NCBI GenBank assembly: GCA_043805435.1
Contig: JAZDHY010000018.1
Span: forward strand, 62,001-126,000
DNA from: JAEXOD01 sp043805435
GTDB lineage: Bacteria; Bacteroidota; Ignavibacteria; Ignavibacteriales; Melioribacteraceae
Direction of reading: 5' to 3'
Length of the DNA stretch: 64,000 bases
Both the position numbers and the translations under genes were made by a program. Positions 27,323-35,662 of the stretch are shown here, piece after piece. The notes under the pieces are model-generated. The model ran no database searches. It was not told the origin of the DNA and saw only the letters and a list, made by a program, of their open reading frames with translations. Within the stretch, counting starts at the first letter, position 1. The number at the start of each line of letters is the position of its first letter.

Positions 27323-28776
27323 TGTTTGAATTTTCAATTTTAATATTGTTACCATTATTTGCTTCAGGTTTTTGTTACTTAATTAAAGATCTAAAAATTC
27401 AATATGTTGTTTCCTTAACTGTTGCTTTATTACATTTGGTATTATCGCTATTAATCTTTTTGGGATTTTATAATACAAATCTACCAATATTTTTTGGAGT
27501 TGATGCCTTAAATAAATTTTTCCTTTTAATACTTTCACATGTTTATTTTTGGGTGGTTCTTGTTTCATTTTCTTATTTAAAAAGACCGGTATTACCAGAG
27601 GCGGAAAACAGCAAAAAATATTATTTTTTACTGTTAAATTTTTATTTAACAGCAAACTCGGCTGCCATGTTAAGCAACCATTTTGGAATGTATTGGGTTG
27701 CAGCAGAAGCAACTACGTTAAGTGTTGCTCCATTAATTTATTTTTATCGCAACGAAAAATCACTTGAAGCAATGTGGAAATATTTGTTTTTGGTTTCGGT
27801 TGGAATTGCTTTTGCTTTAATAGGAATTTTATTATTAACCCTTTCTGCCAAAGGGACATTGTTGGAGGGGAAACAATTATTTTTCCAAGATTTTATTAAT
27901 AACGCACCTCAATTAAATGCAATATGGTTAAAAGCTAGTTTTATTTTTATTTTTGTGGGATTTAGTACTAAAATAGGAATAGCTCCAATGCATTCCGGGG
28001 ATGTTGATGCAACTAGTAATGCTCCAAGTCCAATTGCTGCATTAATGTCCGGTTCTTTGCGCTTAACTGCCCTTTTGGGCATTATGCGCATATTTCAAAT
28101 TATCAGCCCTACTCCATCATTAGAGTTTGCAAAAACTATTATTATAATTGGTGCAATACTTTCAATATTTGTTGCGTTTGTATATATGTTTATAGGAAAT
28201 AATTACAAACGTATGCTAGCTTATTCCAGTGTGGAACATCTTGGGCTTATCACTTTAGGTTTAGGAATTGGAGGATTAGCATTTATTGGAGCTTTATATC
28301 ATGCTCTTTATAACTCTATTACCAAAATTATTCTATTCTTAATGGCGGGTAATATTCATCGTAAATATCAATCAAGTGAAGCAGATAAAGTAAAATCGGT
28401 CTTAAATGTTATGCCAAAAACCGGCTGGATTTTTTTATTAGCTCTTTTTGCCATTTCCGGTATTCCGCCTTTTGGAATATTTTTTAGTGAAATAAAAATT
28501 TTTGAAGGAATTCTTTTTTCGGATAAACCTTATTTATTAATAATAGTAATGTTTTTTTTATTATTTATTTTTATAAATATGAGCAAAATAGTTTTTTCTA
28601 TGTTATACAAAAAAGGGGCTTCTGAAGAACAGCAGTCTTTACCCGAAAAATTTGAGTTAAATCATTTTGTTGCAATTATATTATTGGTTATTTTAACCAC
28701 AATTGCAATTTTTTCGCCGGACATTCTTTACCAAAACATTTTAAATATAACAAAAGATTTTGGTGTGAATTTATGA
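27322..28776 (+). CDS. hyfF: HyfF-like antiporter-type membrane subunit
   Basis: A 484-residue membrane protein of the NuoN/HyfF antiporter family with 13-14 predicted helices. It has MYWVAAEATTLSVAPLIYFY, SFIFIFVGFSTKIGIAPMHSGDVDATSNAPSPIAALMSG and NNYKRMLAYSSVEHLGLITLG. The proton-path lysines and glutamate are in these segments. The LAALYHALYNSITKIILFL region is the usual late antiporter motif with conserved His. The family is the second antiporter-like subunit in Hyf and Ehr complexes. Its stop overlaps the large-subunit start by 4 bp (ATGA). Confidence 0.9.
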   Translation: MFEFSILILLPLFASGFCYLIKDLKIQYVVSLTVALLHLVLSLLIFLGFYNTNLPIFFGVDALNKFFLLILSHVYFWVVLVSFSYLKRPVLPEAENSKKYYFLLLNFYLTANSAAMLSNHFGMYWVAAEATTLSVAPLIYFYRNEKSLEAMWKYLFLVSVGIAFALIGILLLTLSAKGTLLEGKQLFFQDFINNAPQLNAIWLKASFIFIFVGFSTKIGIAPMHSGDVDATSNAPSPIAALMSGSLRLTALLGIMRIFQIISPTPSLEFAKTIIIIGAILSIFVAFVYMFIGNNYKRMLAYSSVEHLGLITLGLGIGGLAFIGALYHALYNSITKIILFLMAGNIHRKYQSSEADKVKSVLNVMPKTGWIFLLALFAISGIPPFGIFFSEIKIFEGILFSDKPYLLIIVMFFLLFIFINMSKIVFSMLYKKGASEEQQSLPEKFELNHFVAIILLVILTTIAIFSPDILYQNILNITKDFGVNL

Positions 28777-30251
28777 AAGCATTAGAAGTTCAAAACAATC
28801 AGTTGTTTGATATAAAAACAATTAACTTTTTAGATAAAGATAGTTTTTATAATACTGTTGAGGAATTGCTGCAGCCGGGCTGCAGGATGGTTTCGCTTTC
28901 TCCTATTGATAAAAATAATCCCGAAAAAATTGTTGCTATTCTTTCCGATTCAAATTTAGCCAAAATTTTTATTGTTGGCTGCAATTTTAGTGGACGAAAA
29001 CTTGAATTTGAAAGCTGGGCTAATGAATTTCCTCAAACAAATTATTACGAATGCGAGCTGTCAGAAAATTTTGGCTTCGTACCACTTAATCATCCATGGC
29101 TGAGACCTGTAAGAAAGCAAAATGTAATATTAGGAAATAAACCATATCAATTTTTCAAATTAGAAGGCGAAGAAGTTCATGAAGTTGCTGTAGGGCCAAT
29201 ACATGCGGGAGTTATAGAACCGGGACATTTTAGATTTCAATGCCACGGAGAACTTGTTTATAATCTTGAGATTAATTTAGGTTATCAGCATAGAGGTGTT
29301 GAAAAATTACTACTGCAGGCAAATCCTAATCAAAGAATAATTATTTCCGAATCTATTGCCGGAGACACTACAATTGGGCATACATTTGCTCATTGTAATG
29401 CAATTGAAAGTTTGTCTCAAACAAAACTGAGTTTAAGTACGGAATTTATAAGAACAATTGCCGCCGAAATAGAAAGAACGGCTATGCACTTATCAGGGCT
29501 TCTAGGGATAGCCAATGATGTAGGTTTTGCTCTGGCTTCCTCTTCTTACGGAAGATTACGTACACTTACTATTAATAGTTTAGCATTATTGTGCGGGTCT
29601 AGATATGGACGTGGATTGTTTGTATATGGCGGTGTTCGTTTTGACCTTAATGATGATATTATTAATGGTATTATAACCAATTTAAAGATCGTTCAGAATG
29701 ATGTTTTGAAGATTAATGAATATCTTTTTTCTTCAGTTGGCACTTTGTCACGTATTGAAGAGACAGGTGTGGTTTCCACAGAACTTGCACAAAAAGTTGG
29801 TTTGGTTGGTTTAGTCGGACGGTCTTCCGGTCTTGAGGAAGATGTTAGGATTCATTTCCCATACGGTGCATATCGTTATAATCCTATTTCTATGATTACT
29901 CTGTCAACAGGGGATGTTTTTGCAAGGGCTAAAATACGGGCTTTGGAAATGGAGGAATCTTTACGGTTTATTTTTGATCTTTTGGAAAATTTCCCACAAG
30001 GAGAGATTAAATCAGAAGTCAAAAACTCAGCCGCAAATTCAGGGGTTGTGTCAATTATTGAAGGTTGGCGAGGTGAAATTGTTCACATTGCGTTTACAGA
30101 TGATGCCGGTAATTTATTAAATTATAAAATAAAAGATCCTTCTTTTAATAATTGGTATGGTTTAACTTTAGCTTTACGAAAAACAGCAATTTCGGATTTT
30201 CCTTTATGTAATAAAAGTTTCGATTTGTCTTATGCAGGACATGATCTATAA
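28773..30251 (+). CDS. hyfG: HyfG-like large subunit without NiFe cysteines (Ehr-type)
   Basis: A 492-residue fusion of a NuoC-like N-terminal part (about 1-120) and a NuoD/HycE-like large subunit. The hydrogenase L1 motif, E-R-V-C-G-I-C, is replaced here by E193-S-I-A196-G-D-T199, so both cysteines are lost. The C-terminal L2 motif, D-P-C-x-x-C, is replaced by D484-L-S486-Y-A-G489 near the end, so the other pair is lost too. The protein ends shortly after (HDL), without the cleaved C-terminal peptide of true hydrogenases. It therefore should not bind NiFe. The GHFRFQCHGELVYNLEINLGYQHRG segment matches the quinone-cavity fold. It resembles Ehr large subunits; electron acceptor and donor are unknown. 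Confidence 0.92.
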   Translation: MKALEVQNNQLFDIKTINFLDKDSFYNTVEELLQPGCRMVSLSPIDKNNPEKIVAILSDSNLAKIFIVGCNFSGRKLEFESWANEFPQTNYYECELSENFGFVPLNHPWLRPVRKQNVILGNKPYQFFKLEGEEVHEVAVGPIHAGVIEPGHFRFQCHGELVYNLEINLGYQHRGVEKLLLQANPNQRIIISESIAGDTTIGHTFAHCNAIESLSQTKLSLSTEFIRTIAAEIERTAMHLSGLLGIANDVGFALASSSYGRLRTLTINSLALLCGSRYGRGLFVYGGVRFDLNDDIINGIITNLKIVQNDVLKINEYLFSSVGTLSRIEETGVVSTELAQKVGLVGLVGRSSGLEEDVRIHFPYGAYRYNPISMITLSTGDVFARAKIRALEMEESLRFIFDLLENFPQGEIKSEVKNSAANSGVVSIIEGWRGEIVHIAFTDDAGNLLNYKIKDPSFNNWYGLTLALRKTAISDFPLCNKSFDLSYAGHDL

Positions 30252-30316
30252 AAAGAAGATTTAATTAAATGGTATTTCCGTTTTAGTAATAATAAAAAAT
30301 TAAGCTGAAAGTTATT

Positions 30317-31063
30317 ATGAATGATACAATAAAAATAAGAATTCTTCAAGGTGATCCTATAATTCACGATGTGAGGAATGTTCAATTCCCGTCAAGGTAT
30401 CGTGGTCTGCCCGCCATAGCAGATAAGGAATGTATGAATAACTGCAAAAAATGCGAAGAAATTTGTCCTACAAATGCAATTAAATTAAATCCTGTTAGTA
30501 TAGATTTAGGCTCTTGCGTATTTTGTCCTTTGTGTGAAGAGGAGTGTCCGGAAGGAATTATTACTTTTACAAACAACTATTTTACATCAGGAAGCAGCCG
30601 GGAAAGTTTAATTGTAACAAAAGAAACAACCGCTGTCTCCCCCCAAAAAGCCTCAAAAAAAATTATAGACTATTTTGGCCAATCTTTAAAACTGCGTCAA
30701 ATTTCTGCCGGAGGATGTAACGGATGCGAACTAGAATTAAATGCATTAAGTAATGTTAATTTTGATATGGGAAGATACGGTATTGAATTTGTTGCATCTC
30801 CCCGCCATGCCGACGGAGTAGTAATAACCGGGCCTCTTACAAAAAACATGGCCAACGCAACACAAATTGCTTACCAAGCTGTACCTAATCCCAAAATAAT
30901 TATTTTAGTTGGAGCTTGTGCAATTTCAGGGGGGATTTTTCAAAACTCAACCGAATTAGAAAGAAAATTTTTAGCAGAAAATAAAATAGACCTTTTTATC
31001 CCCGGCTGCCCTCCCCATCCGCTTACTTTTATTAACGGTTTATTGGATTGGCTGGGGAAATAA
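30317..31063 (+). CDS. NuoB/HyfI-like FeS small subunit fused to a 2[4Fe-4S] ferredoxin domain
   Basis: A 248-residue protein. Residues 30-85 carry two cysteine sets, C39-C43-C46-C50 and C67-C70-C73-C77, typical of 2[4Fe-4S] ferredoxins. Residues 120-248 are a NuoB/HyfI-like domain with all four N2-cluster cysteines: C134 and C137 in GGCNGCELEL, C201 in VGACAISGG, and C231 in PGCPPHP. It combines the jobs of HyfH (ferredoxin-like) and HyfI (small subunit) in one chain. The intact clusters show that the complex still carries electrons even though its large subunit lacks NiFe ligands. It follows the large subunit by 65 bp and ends the cluster. Confidence 0.92.
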   Translation: MNDTIKIRILQGDPIIHDVRNVQFPSRYRGLPAIADKECMNNCKKCEEICPTNAIKLNPVSIDLGSCVFCPLCEEECPEGIITFTNNYFTSGSSRESLIVTKETTAVSPQKASKKIIDYFGQSLKLRQISAGGCNGCELELNALSNVNFDMGRYGIEFVASPRHADGVVITGPLTKNMANATQIAYQAVPNPKIIILVGACAISGGIFQNSTELERKFLAENKIDLFIPGCPPHPLTFINGLLDWLGK

Positions 31064-31491
31064 CCCATAAATTACGGTATTATGTTTTAACTATTATTAT
31101 ATAATTTTTATGGTTAACGTGATAGTTTAGTTTTAAAAAGAGGTATTAAAAATCCAAAAAAAACCAGAGGGAAAAATTATTCAAATCCCCATGCAATAAA
31201 ATTTAAATAGGGGCTTCTTAAGTAAATACCTAAATGCGGTTTATTGTTAAGCTTCCCAAAACAGACTGGAAGCAGCAACCCACCAAAATTAAATTCTTGA
31301 TTTATTTTGCAAAATTGGCTAATTTAATTTTTTAACAAATGAAAAATAAGGATGTAATTAGAAATTAAATTTGTTTGTAGTTTCATCTTACAAAACTTGG
31401 TTAAAAATATTATTTAAGTGGTTTGTAAAAAACAATATATAATGCAAAACCGCATTATATAAAAGCATATATAAAACTGTTTTAAAGGGTT
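31064..31491 (+). other. Intergenic region after the Ehr cluster
   Basis: AT-rich, 428 bp, with no ORF supported. It has an inverted repeat close to the next gene (31436-31461, listed separately) and a run of A/T-rich sequence that may hold the promoter of the propeller gene. I see no clear terminator for the Ehr cluster. A nonamer AAACAGACT at 31258-31266 matches the end of the MITE-like element but lacks the rest of it. Confidence 0.4.
31436..31461. promoter_or_regulatory. Perfect 10-bp inverted repeat upstream of the T9SS propeller gene
   Basis: TATATAATGC at 31436-31445 and its reverse complement GCATTATATA at 31452-31461 are separated by 6 bases (AAAACC). It ends 30 bp before the ATG at 31492. 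It could be an operator or a hairpin in the 5-prime untranslated region; no T-tract follows, so it is not a standard terminator. Confidence 0.4.
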
Positions 31492-33663
31492 ATGATGATA
31501 AACACTAAAAGAATAATAATAAGCTTGTTGTTATTGTTAATAAGCTTTACTCTTCCAACCTATGCGCAAAATCCGGAATGGGCACAATATCAACATGTAC
31601 AAAATTGTCCGCATTCAATTATTGAAGAAGGCGAGTATTTATGGATTATTACAGATGTTAAACTTATTAAATACAATAAATTGACAGCTCATAGCAAACT
31701 TTATGATTCTACTAATTCGGGCTTGCCAAGAAATAACTTATTTGCAATTGCTATTGATAACGAGGGCAATAAATGGATAGGGACAAACGGAAGTGGTGTT
31801 GTAAAATATGATGGACAAGAATGGACCATTTATGATATTTCAAATTCGGCTTTGCCTCACAACTCAATAAGAAGCATCAAAATAGATAAAGAAGGAAATA
31901 AATGGATAGGTACTTACGGAGGCGGTCTTGTAAAATTTGATGGTTTAAACTGGGTGAGTTATAACGTATTGAATTCCGATTTACCGGATGATAGAATTAA
32001 TTCGATTGCAATAGATGATATGGGAAATAAATGGATAGGTACTTATGGTGGCGGAGTTGCAAAATTTGACAATACTAATTGGACAATTTATAATACAACT
32101 AACTCAGGATTACAGGATAATTTTATTACAGAATTAACTATTGATAATGAGGGAAATAAATGGATTGGCACCCGTTTTAGTGGAGTTGCAAAATTTGATA
32201 GTACTAATTGGACAATTTATAATAAAAGTAATTCCGATCTTGCAGATAACTTTATACACAGTATATCAATTGACAATGATGGAATTAAATGGATTGGGAC
32301 AAATGGTTCAGGATTATTTAAGTTTGACGGATTAAATTGGACCAATTATAATAAAGAAAATTCTGATTTGCAAAATAATAATGTATATTCAGTTGCTTCT
32401 GATAACAACGGGAATAAATGGGTAGCGGCTGAAGACGGTAGTTTTGCCAAATATGACGGATTAAATTGGCAAGTGTTAGGATCCTTAAATTTTACTGTTT
32501 CTTCCAATTGTGTATTAGATATTTTGCCGGATTCCGAAGGAAACATTTGGATTTGTACTAATTACGGATTAACTAAATATGATCAGAACAGTTGGTTTGT
32601 ATATAACACTTTCGATTTAGGATTGTCTTTTAATTATTATTATTCAATTGCAGTTGACGCACTTGGCAACAAATGGATGGGCACTCTGGGTGGAGGGATT
32701 TTAAAATTTGACGGTATAAATTGGATGGTTTATGATACTTACAATTCCGGTCTGCCCGATAATACTATCTTGACTATTGCTATTGATAATGACGGAACTA
32801 AGTGGATAGGTACAGAAAATAGCGGTCTTGTAAAATTTGATGATGTAAATTGGACTGTTTATAATACTGAAAATTCAGATATACCCGATAATAGAGTACG
32901 CACAATAACTATTGACAACGAGGGAATCAAATGGATAGGCACAAGAGAGGGATTTGCTAAATTTGACGGCGTAAATTGGACTATTATTCCAATATATAGT
33001 CCTGATTTAGCTAATGATGATATACAGAAGATTGTGATAGATAACGAGGATAATAAATGGATATGTTCATGTTATTACGGTATTGCTATTTATAATAACG
33101 GAAATTGGTCATATTTTAATACCAACAATTCAGTATTACCGGATAATTTCGTAACTTCGCTATGTATTGATAATGAAGGGAATAAATGGATGGGCACAAA
33201 TAATAAAGGTCTTGTTAAATATGATGGAGTAAACTGGACAGTTTATAATACATCAAATTCAGGATTACACTCCAACGCTATTGTTTCACTTGCAATTGAT
33301 AAAAATGGGAATAAATGGATAGGTACTAATAGCAACGGATTGGCTGTCTATAAAGAAGGAGGAATAGTAAAGGTTGAGGACAAGCGAGTAGCAATAGTAA
33401 ATAATTTTGTTCTTAATCAAAATTATCCAAATCCATTTAACCCATCCACTACAATTTCTTTTTCAATTCCTACTTCACAGTTTGTTACATTAAAAATATA
33501 CGATGTGTTAGGTAAAGAGATAAAAACCTTAATAAATGAACATCTAAATTATGGGACGTACAATATAGAATGGAATGCACAATATTATGGTTCCGGAGTT
33601 TATTTTTATAAACTTCAAGCCGGTAAATATAATACAACCAAAAAGATGATTTTGGTTAGATAA
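31492..33663 (+). CDS. Secreted beta-propeller (Reg_prop-type) protein with T9SS sorting domain
   Basis: A 723-residue exported protein. The signal peptide is hydrophobic (IISLLLLLISFTLPTYA). About 13-14 repeats of some 43 residues follow, each with a pattern such as DNEGNKWIGTNGSG, then KYDGQEWTIY, then NSALPHNSI. Fourteen units would make two seven-bladed propellers, like the sensor half of some hybrid two-component regulators, but here no kinase follows. The C-terminal about 80 residues are a type A T9SS domain, starting with NYPNPFNPSTTI and ending KKMILVR, which directs the protein to the cell surface. The ligand is unknown. Confidence 0.9.
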   Translation: MMINTKRIIISLLLLLISFTLPTYAQNPEWAQYQHVQNCPHSIIEEGEYLWIITDVKLIKYNKLTAHSKLYDSTNSGLPRNNLFAIAIDNEGNKWIGTNGSGVVKYDGQEWTIYDISNSALPHNSIRSIKIDKEGNKWIGTYGGGLVKFDGLNWVSYNVLNSDLPDDRINSIAIDDMGNKWIGTYGGGVAKFDNTNWTIYNTTNSGLQDNFITELTIDNEGNKWIGTRFSGVAKFDSTNWTIYNKSNSDLADNFIHSISIDNDGIKWIGTNGSGLFKFDGLNWTNYNKENSDLQNNNVYSVASDNNGNKWVAAEDGSFAKYDGLNWQVLGSLNFTVSSNCVLDILPDSEGNIWICTNYGLTKYDQNSWFVYNTFDLGLSFNYYYSIAVDALGNKWMGTLGGGILKFDGINWMVYDTYNSGLPDNTILTIAIDNDGTKWIGTENSGLVKFDDVNWTVYNTENSDIPDNRVRTITIDNEGIKWIGTREGFAKFDGVNWTIIPIYSPDLANDDIQKIVIDNEDNKWICSCYYGIAIYNNGNWSYFNTNNSVLPDNFVTSLCIDNEGNKWMGTNNKGLVKYDGVNWTVYNTSNSGLHSNAIVSLAIDKNGNKWIGTNSNGLAVYKEGGIVKVEDKRVAIVNNFVLNQNYPNPFNPSTTISFSIPTSQFVTLKIYDVLGKEIKTLINEHLNYGTYNIEWNAQYYGSGVYFYKLQAGKYNTTKKMILVR

Positions 33664-33695
33664 ACTTAATTAAAAATTTTTAGAGGAGTGATAAC

Positions 33696-35087
33696 ATGAA
33701 ATTAAATATACTTACGGGTTTATTACTTATTTTGCAAACAAATTTGTTATTTGGACAAAATCTAAACCCTTATCATGGAAGCAGTTTTATAGATTCTGCA
33801 TATTTTTATAGTGAACCGCAAATAAATGGCATAGATATTTTTAACCAATCAAATATTTCCAAGCAATATAAAAACAAAACTTCCACAACATTTAGCAGAC
33901 CGGTATGTATTAACTTTGACGACAACCAATACCGTGTTGTTTTTACTTATGATTTGAATGGCAATATGTTAACAGAACTGGAACAATTATCAACTGGCTA
34001 TAACATCACACGTAGTTCACAAATATACGATTCATCCGGTAAACTAGTTCAAAAATTACAAGAAATTTGGCAGAATCTTCATTGGGTAAATCTGTTTCGT
34101 AGCACATATACATATGATCCGCAAGGGCATTTATTTTCAGCTTATTATGAAAAATGGTTTACTGACATTTGGGTAATGGGTGAATTTTATACCTATACAT
34201 ATGATGAAAGAGGTAATTTAATATCAAGACTTCTGCAGGGATATCAAAACAATGAATTTGTAAATATCCAACGTTATTCCTACACTTTTGATGAAAACAA
34301 TAATAAACTATCAGAAGAAAGAGCAAATTGGTCTAACGGTGATTGGGAAGATTATTACCATGTTCAATATACTTATGATGCTCAAGGTGTGTTATTGATG
34401 GATTTGACGCAAGAGTATCTAAATAGCCAGTGGAGAAATAGCTATCAACACACTTATACTTTTGGGTTGCAGGGAAATATGTTAACCGACATTTGGCAAA
34501 TGTGGGTAAACGAAAATTGGACTAACTACGCTAATATTCAATATACATATGATTTTCAAGGAAATTTGTTAACAGAAATATGGAAAAAGTGGCAGAATAA
34601 TTTATGGGTTAATAATATACTTAGTAATTATACATATGAGAATAATAATGTTATTAAAGCTGAAGGCTATGTTTGGTACAATAATAATTGGGCATCTTCA
34701 CCCGTTACGTTTGATTTCTACTATAATAATAATAGAGACGTATATACTTCAAGCCACTCTTCTAAATCCTGTACAATAGACTATATACAGTTTACAGAAG
34801 TTAGTGAAGAAATTAATAATCAACCGACTTTTGAATTAATGCAAAATTATCCAAATCCATTTAATCCGGAAACTAAAATTAGATATAATGTAAAAAATAA
34901 TGATTTTGTAAGTTTACGAATATATGATATTTTAGGAAAAGAAGTAGCTGTTTTAGTAGATAATGTTCAAAATGAAGGGAAATACGAAGTTACTTTTAAT
35001 GGCACTAACTTATCATCAGGCATATATTTTTGCAAATTAAAATCCGGTAATTTAATAAAAACAAAAAAAATGTTATTGTTAAAATAA
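33696..35087 (+). CDS. Secreted YD-repeat-like protein with T9SS sorting domain
   Basis: A 463-residue exported protein with a signal peptide (LLLILQTNLLFGQ). The middle has about eight imperfect repeats of some 37 residues with a YTYDxxGNLL core (for example YTYDERGNLISRLLQGY and YTYDFQGNLLTEIWKKW), alternating with NxxWVN-type segments. This resembles RHS/YD repeats, which form beta-sheet shells, but it has no RHS core or toxin tip. The C-terminus is a T9SS domain (NYPNPFNPETKI, ending KKMLLLK). It is 32 bp after the propeller gene and is preceded by GAGGAG-like sequence, so the pair is likely co-expressed. Its stop codon touches the end of a MITE-like element. Confidence 0.88.
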   Translation: MKLNILTGLLLILQTNLLFGQNLNPYHGSSFIDSAYFYSEPQINGIDIFNQSNISKQYKNKTSTTFSRPVCINFDDNQYRVVFTYDLNGNMLTELEQLSTGYNITRSSQIYDSSGKLVQKLQEIWQNLHWVNLFRSTYTYDPQGHLFSAYYEKWFTDIWVMGEFYTYTYDERGNLISRLLQGYQNNEFVNIQRYSYTFDENNNKLSEERANWSNGDWEDYYHVQYTYDAQGVLLMDLTQEYLNSQWRNSYQHTYTFGLQGNMLTDIWQMWVNENWTNYANIQYTYDFQGNLLTEIWKKWQNNLWVNNILSNYTYENNNVIKAEGYVWYNNNWASSPVTFDFYYNNNRDVYTSSHSSKSCTIDYIQFTEVSEEINNQPTFELMQNYPNPFNPETKIRYNVKNNDFVSLRIYDILGKEVAVLVDNVQNEGKYEVTFNGTNLSSGIYFCKLKSGNLIKTKKMLLLK

Positions 35088-35388
35088 AACAGACTAAATA
35101 TAAAAAAAACGAAAAGAAATAATGTGGTACGGCGCTGCCGTGCTGGGGATTGGTGCTGGTGCGCTTGGGTTACAAACATGGCACTTCGCTGAAATGCTTC
35201 AGTGGGATAAATATGCGTTAAAGCATTATAATATAATATGTTATGAGGCATTAGTTAATCCCGAAGGGATGAAATGATTATAGCAAAAACAAAAAAACAA
35301 TCGTAAAAACCCCATCGGGGTGACATGATTTGTTATATCGGAATAACTATTATTTTATATTTATCCCCAATTTTCACACAGTCTGTTT
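35087..35388 (+). mobile_element. MITE-like element, copy 1 (about 302 bp)
   Basis: The element is bounded by a 9-bp terminal inverted repeat, AAACAGACT at 35087-35095 and AGTCTGTTT at 35380-35388. It contains three small hairpins: ACGGC-gct-GCCGT at 35129-35141, ATCCC-gaa-GGGAT at 35258-35270 and ACCCC-atc-GGGGT at 35309-35321. The second copy at 38670-38931 shares the ends and hairpin order in reverse orientation, with sequence similarity such as CAATCGTAAAAACCCCATCG. It has no ORF. One end touches the stop codon of the preceding gene. No target duplication is obvious. Confidence 0.75.
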
Positions 35389-35662
35389 AGGGCGTGGGGA
35401 CTAGTAACCGCCCAATATGGCCTTTAGGCCTGATTAGAAGAATATTATTGTTAAATTATATAGCCCAAAATAATTTTGATTAAATGGATATAATAAATGC
35501 AACTAAATTTTCTATAGCCTTATATTAATTAAGGATTTACAAAATATAATAATATCTAATGCAAAATTCGGGTTTATAACAATTGAAGTTCAACACAAAT
35601 TTGTATATTTTATACTTAATAATTAATTGGCTTTGGTATTAAACAATATAAGAAGTGATATT
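35389..35662 (+). other. Upstream region of the amidohydrolase gene
   Basis: AT-rich, 274 bp, without a supported ORF. A small palindrome GGCC-ttta-GGCC lies at 35419-35430. A purine-rich AAGAAGTGAT lies just before the chosen ATG at 35663. Otherwise I see nothing that can be named. Confidence 0.35.

Noticed and set aside
23786..31063. Functional group 4 NiFe hydrogenase (hydrogenase-4 or formate hydrogenlyase)
   Set aside because: The large subunit lacks all four NiFe-ligand cysteines and the maturation tail, and there are no hydrogenase maturation genes nearby.
31258..31266. AAACAGACT, the same nonamer as the MITE ends
   Set aside because: No second end, hairpins or flanking similarity to the MITE copies follow; a single 9-bp match is expected by chance in AT-rich DNA of this length.
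33696..35087. RHS toxin with polymorphic tip
   Set aside because: The YD-like repeats lack an RHS core and toxin tip, no immunity gene follows, and the C-terminus is a T9SS sorting domain.
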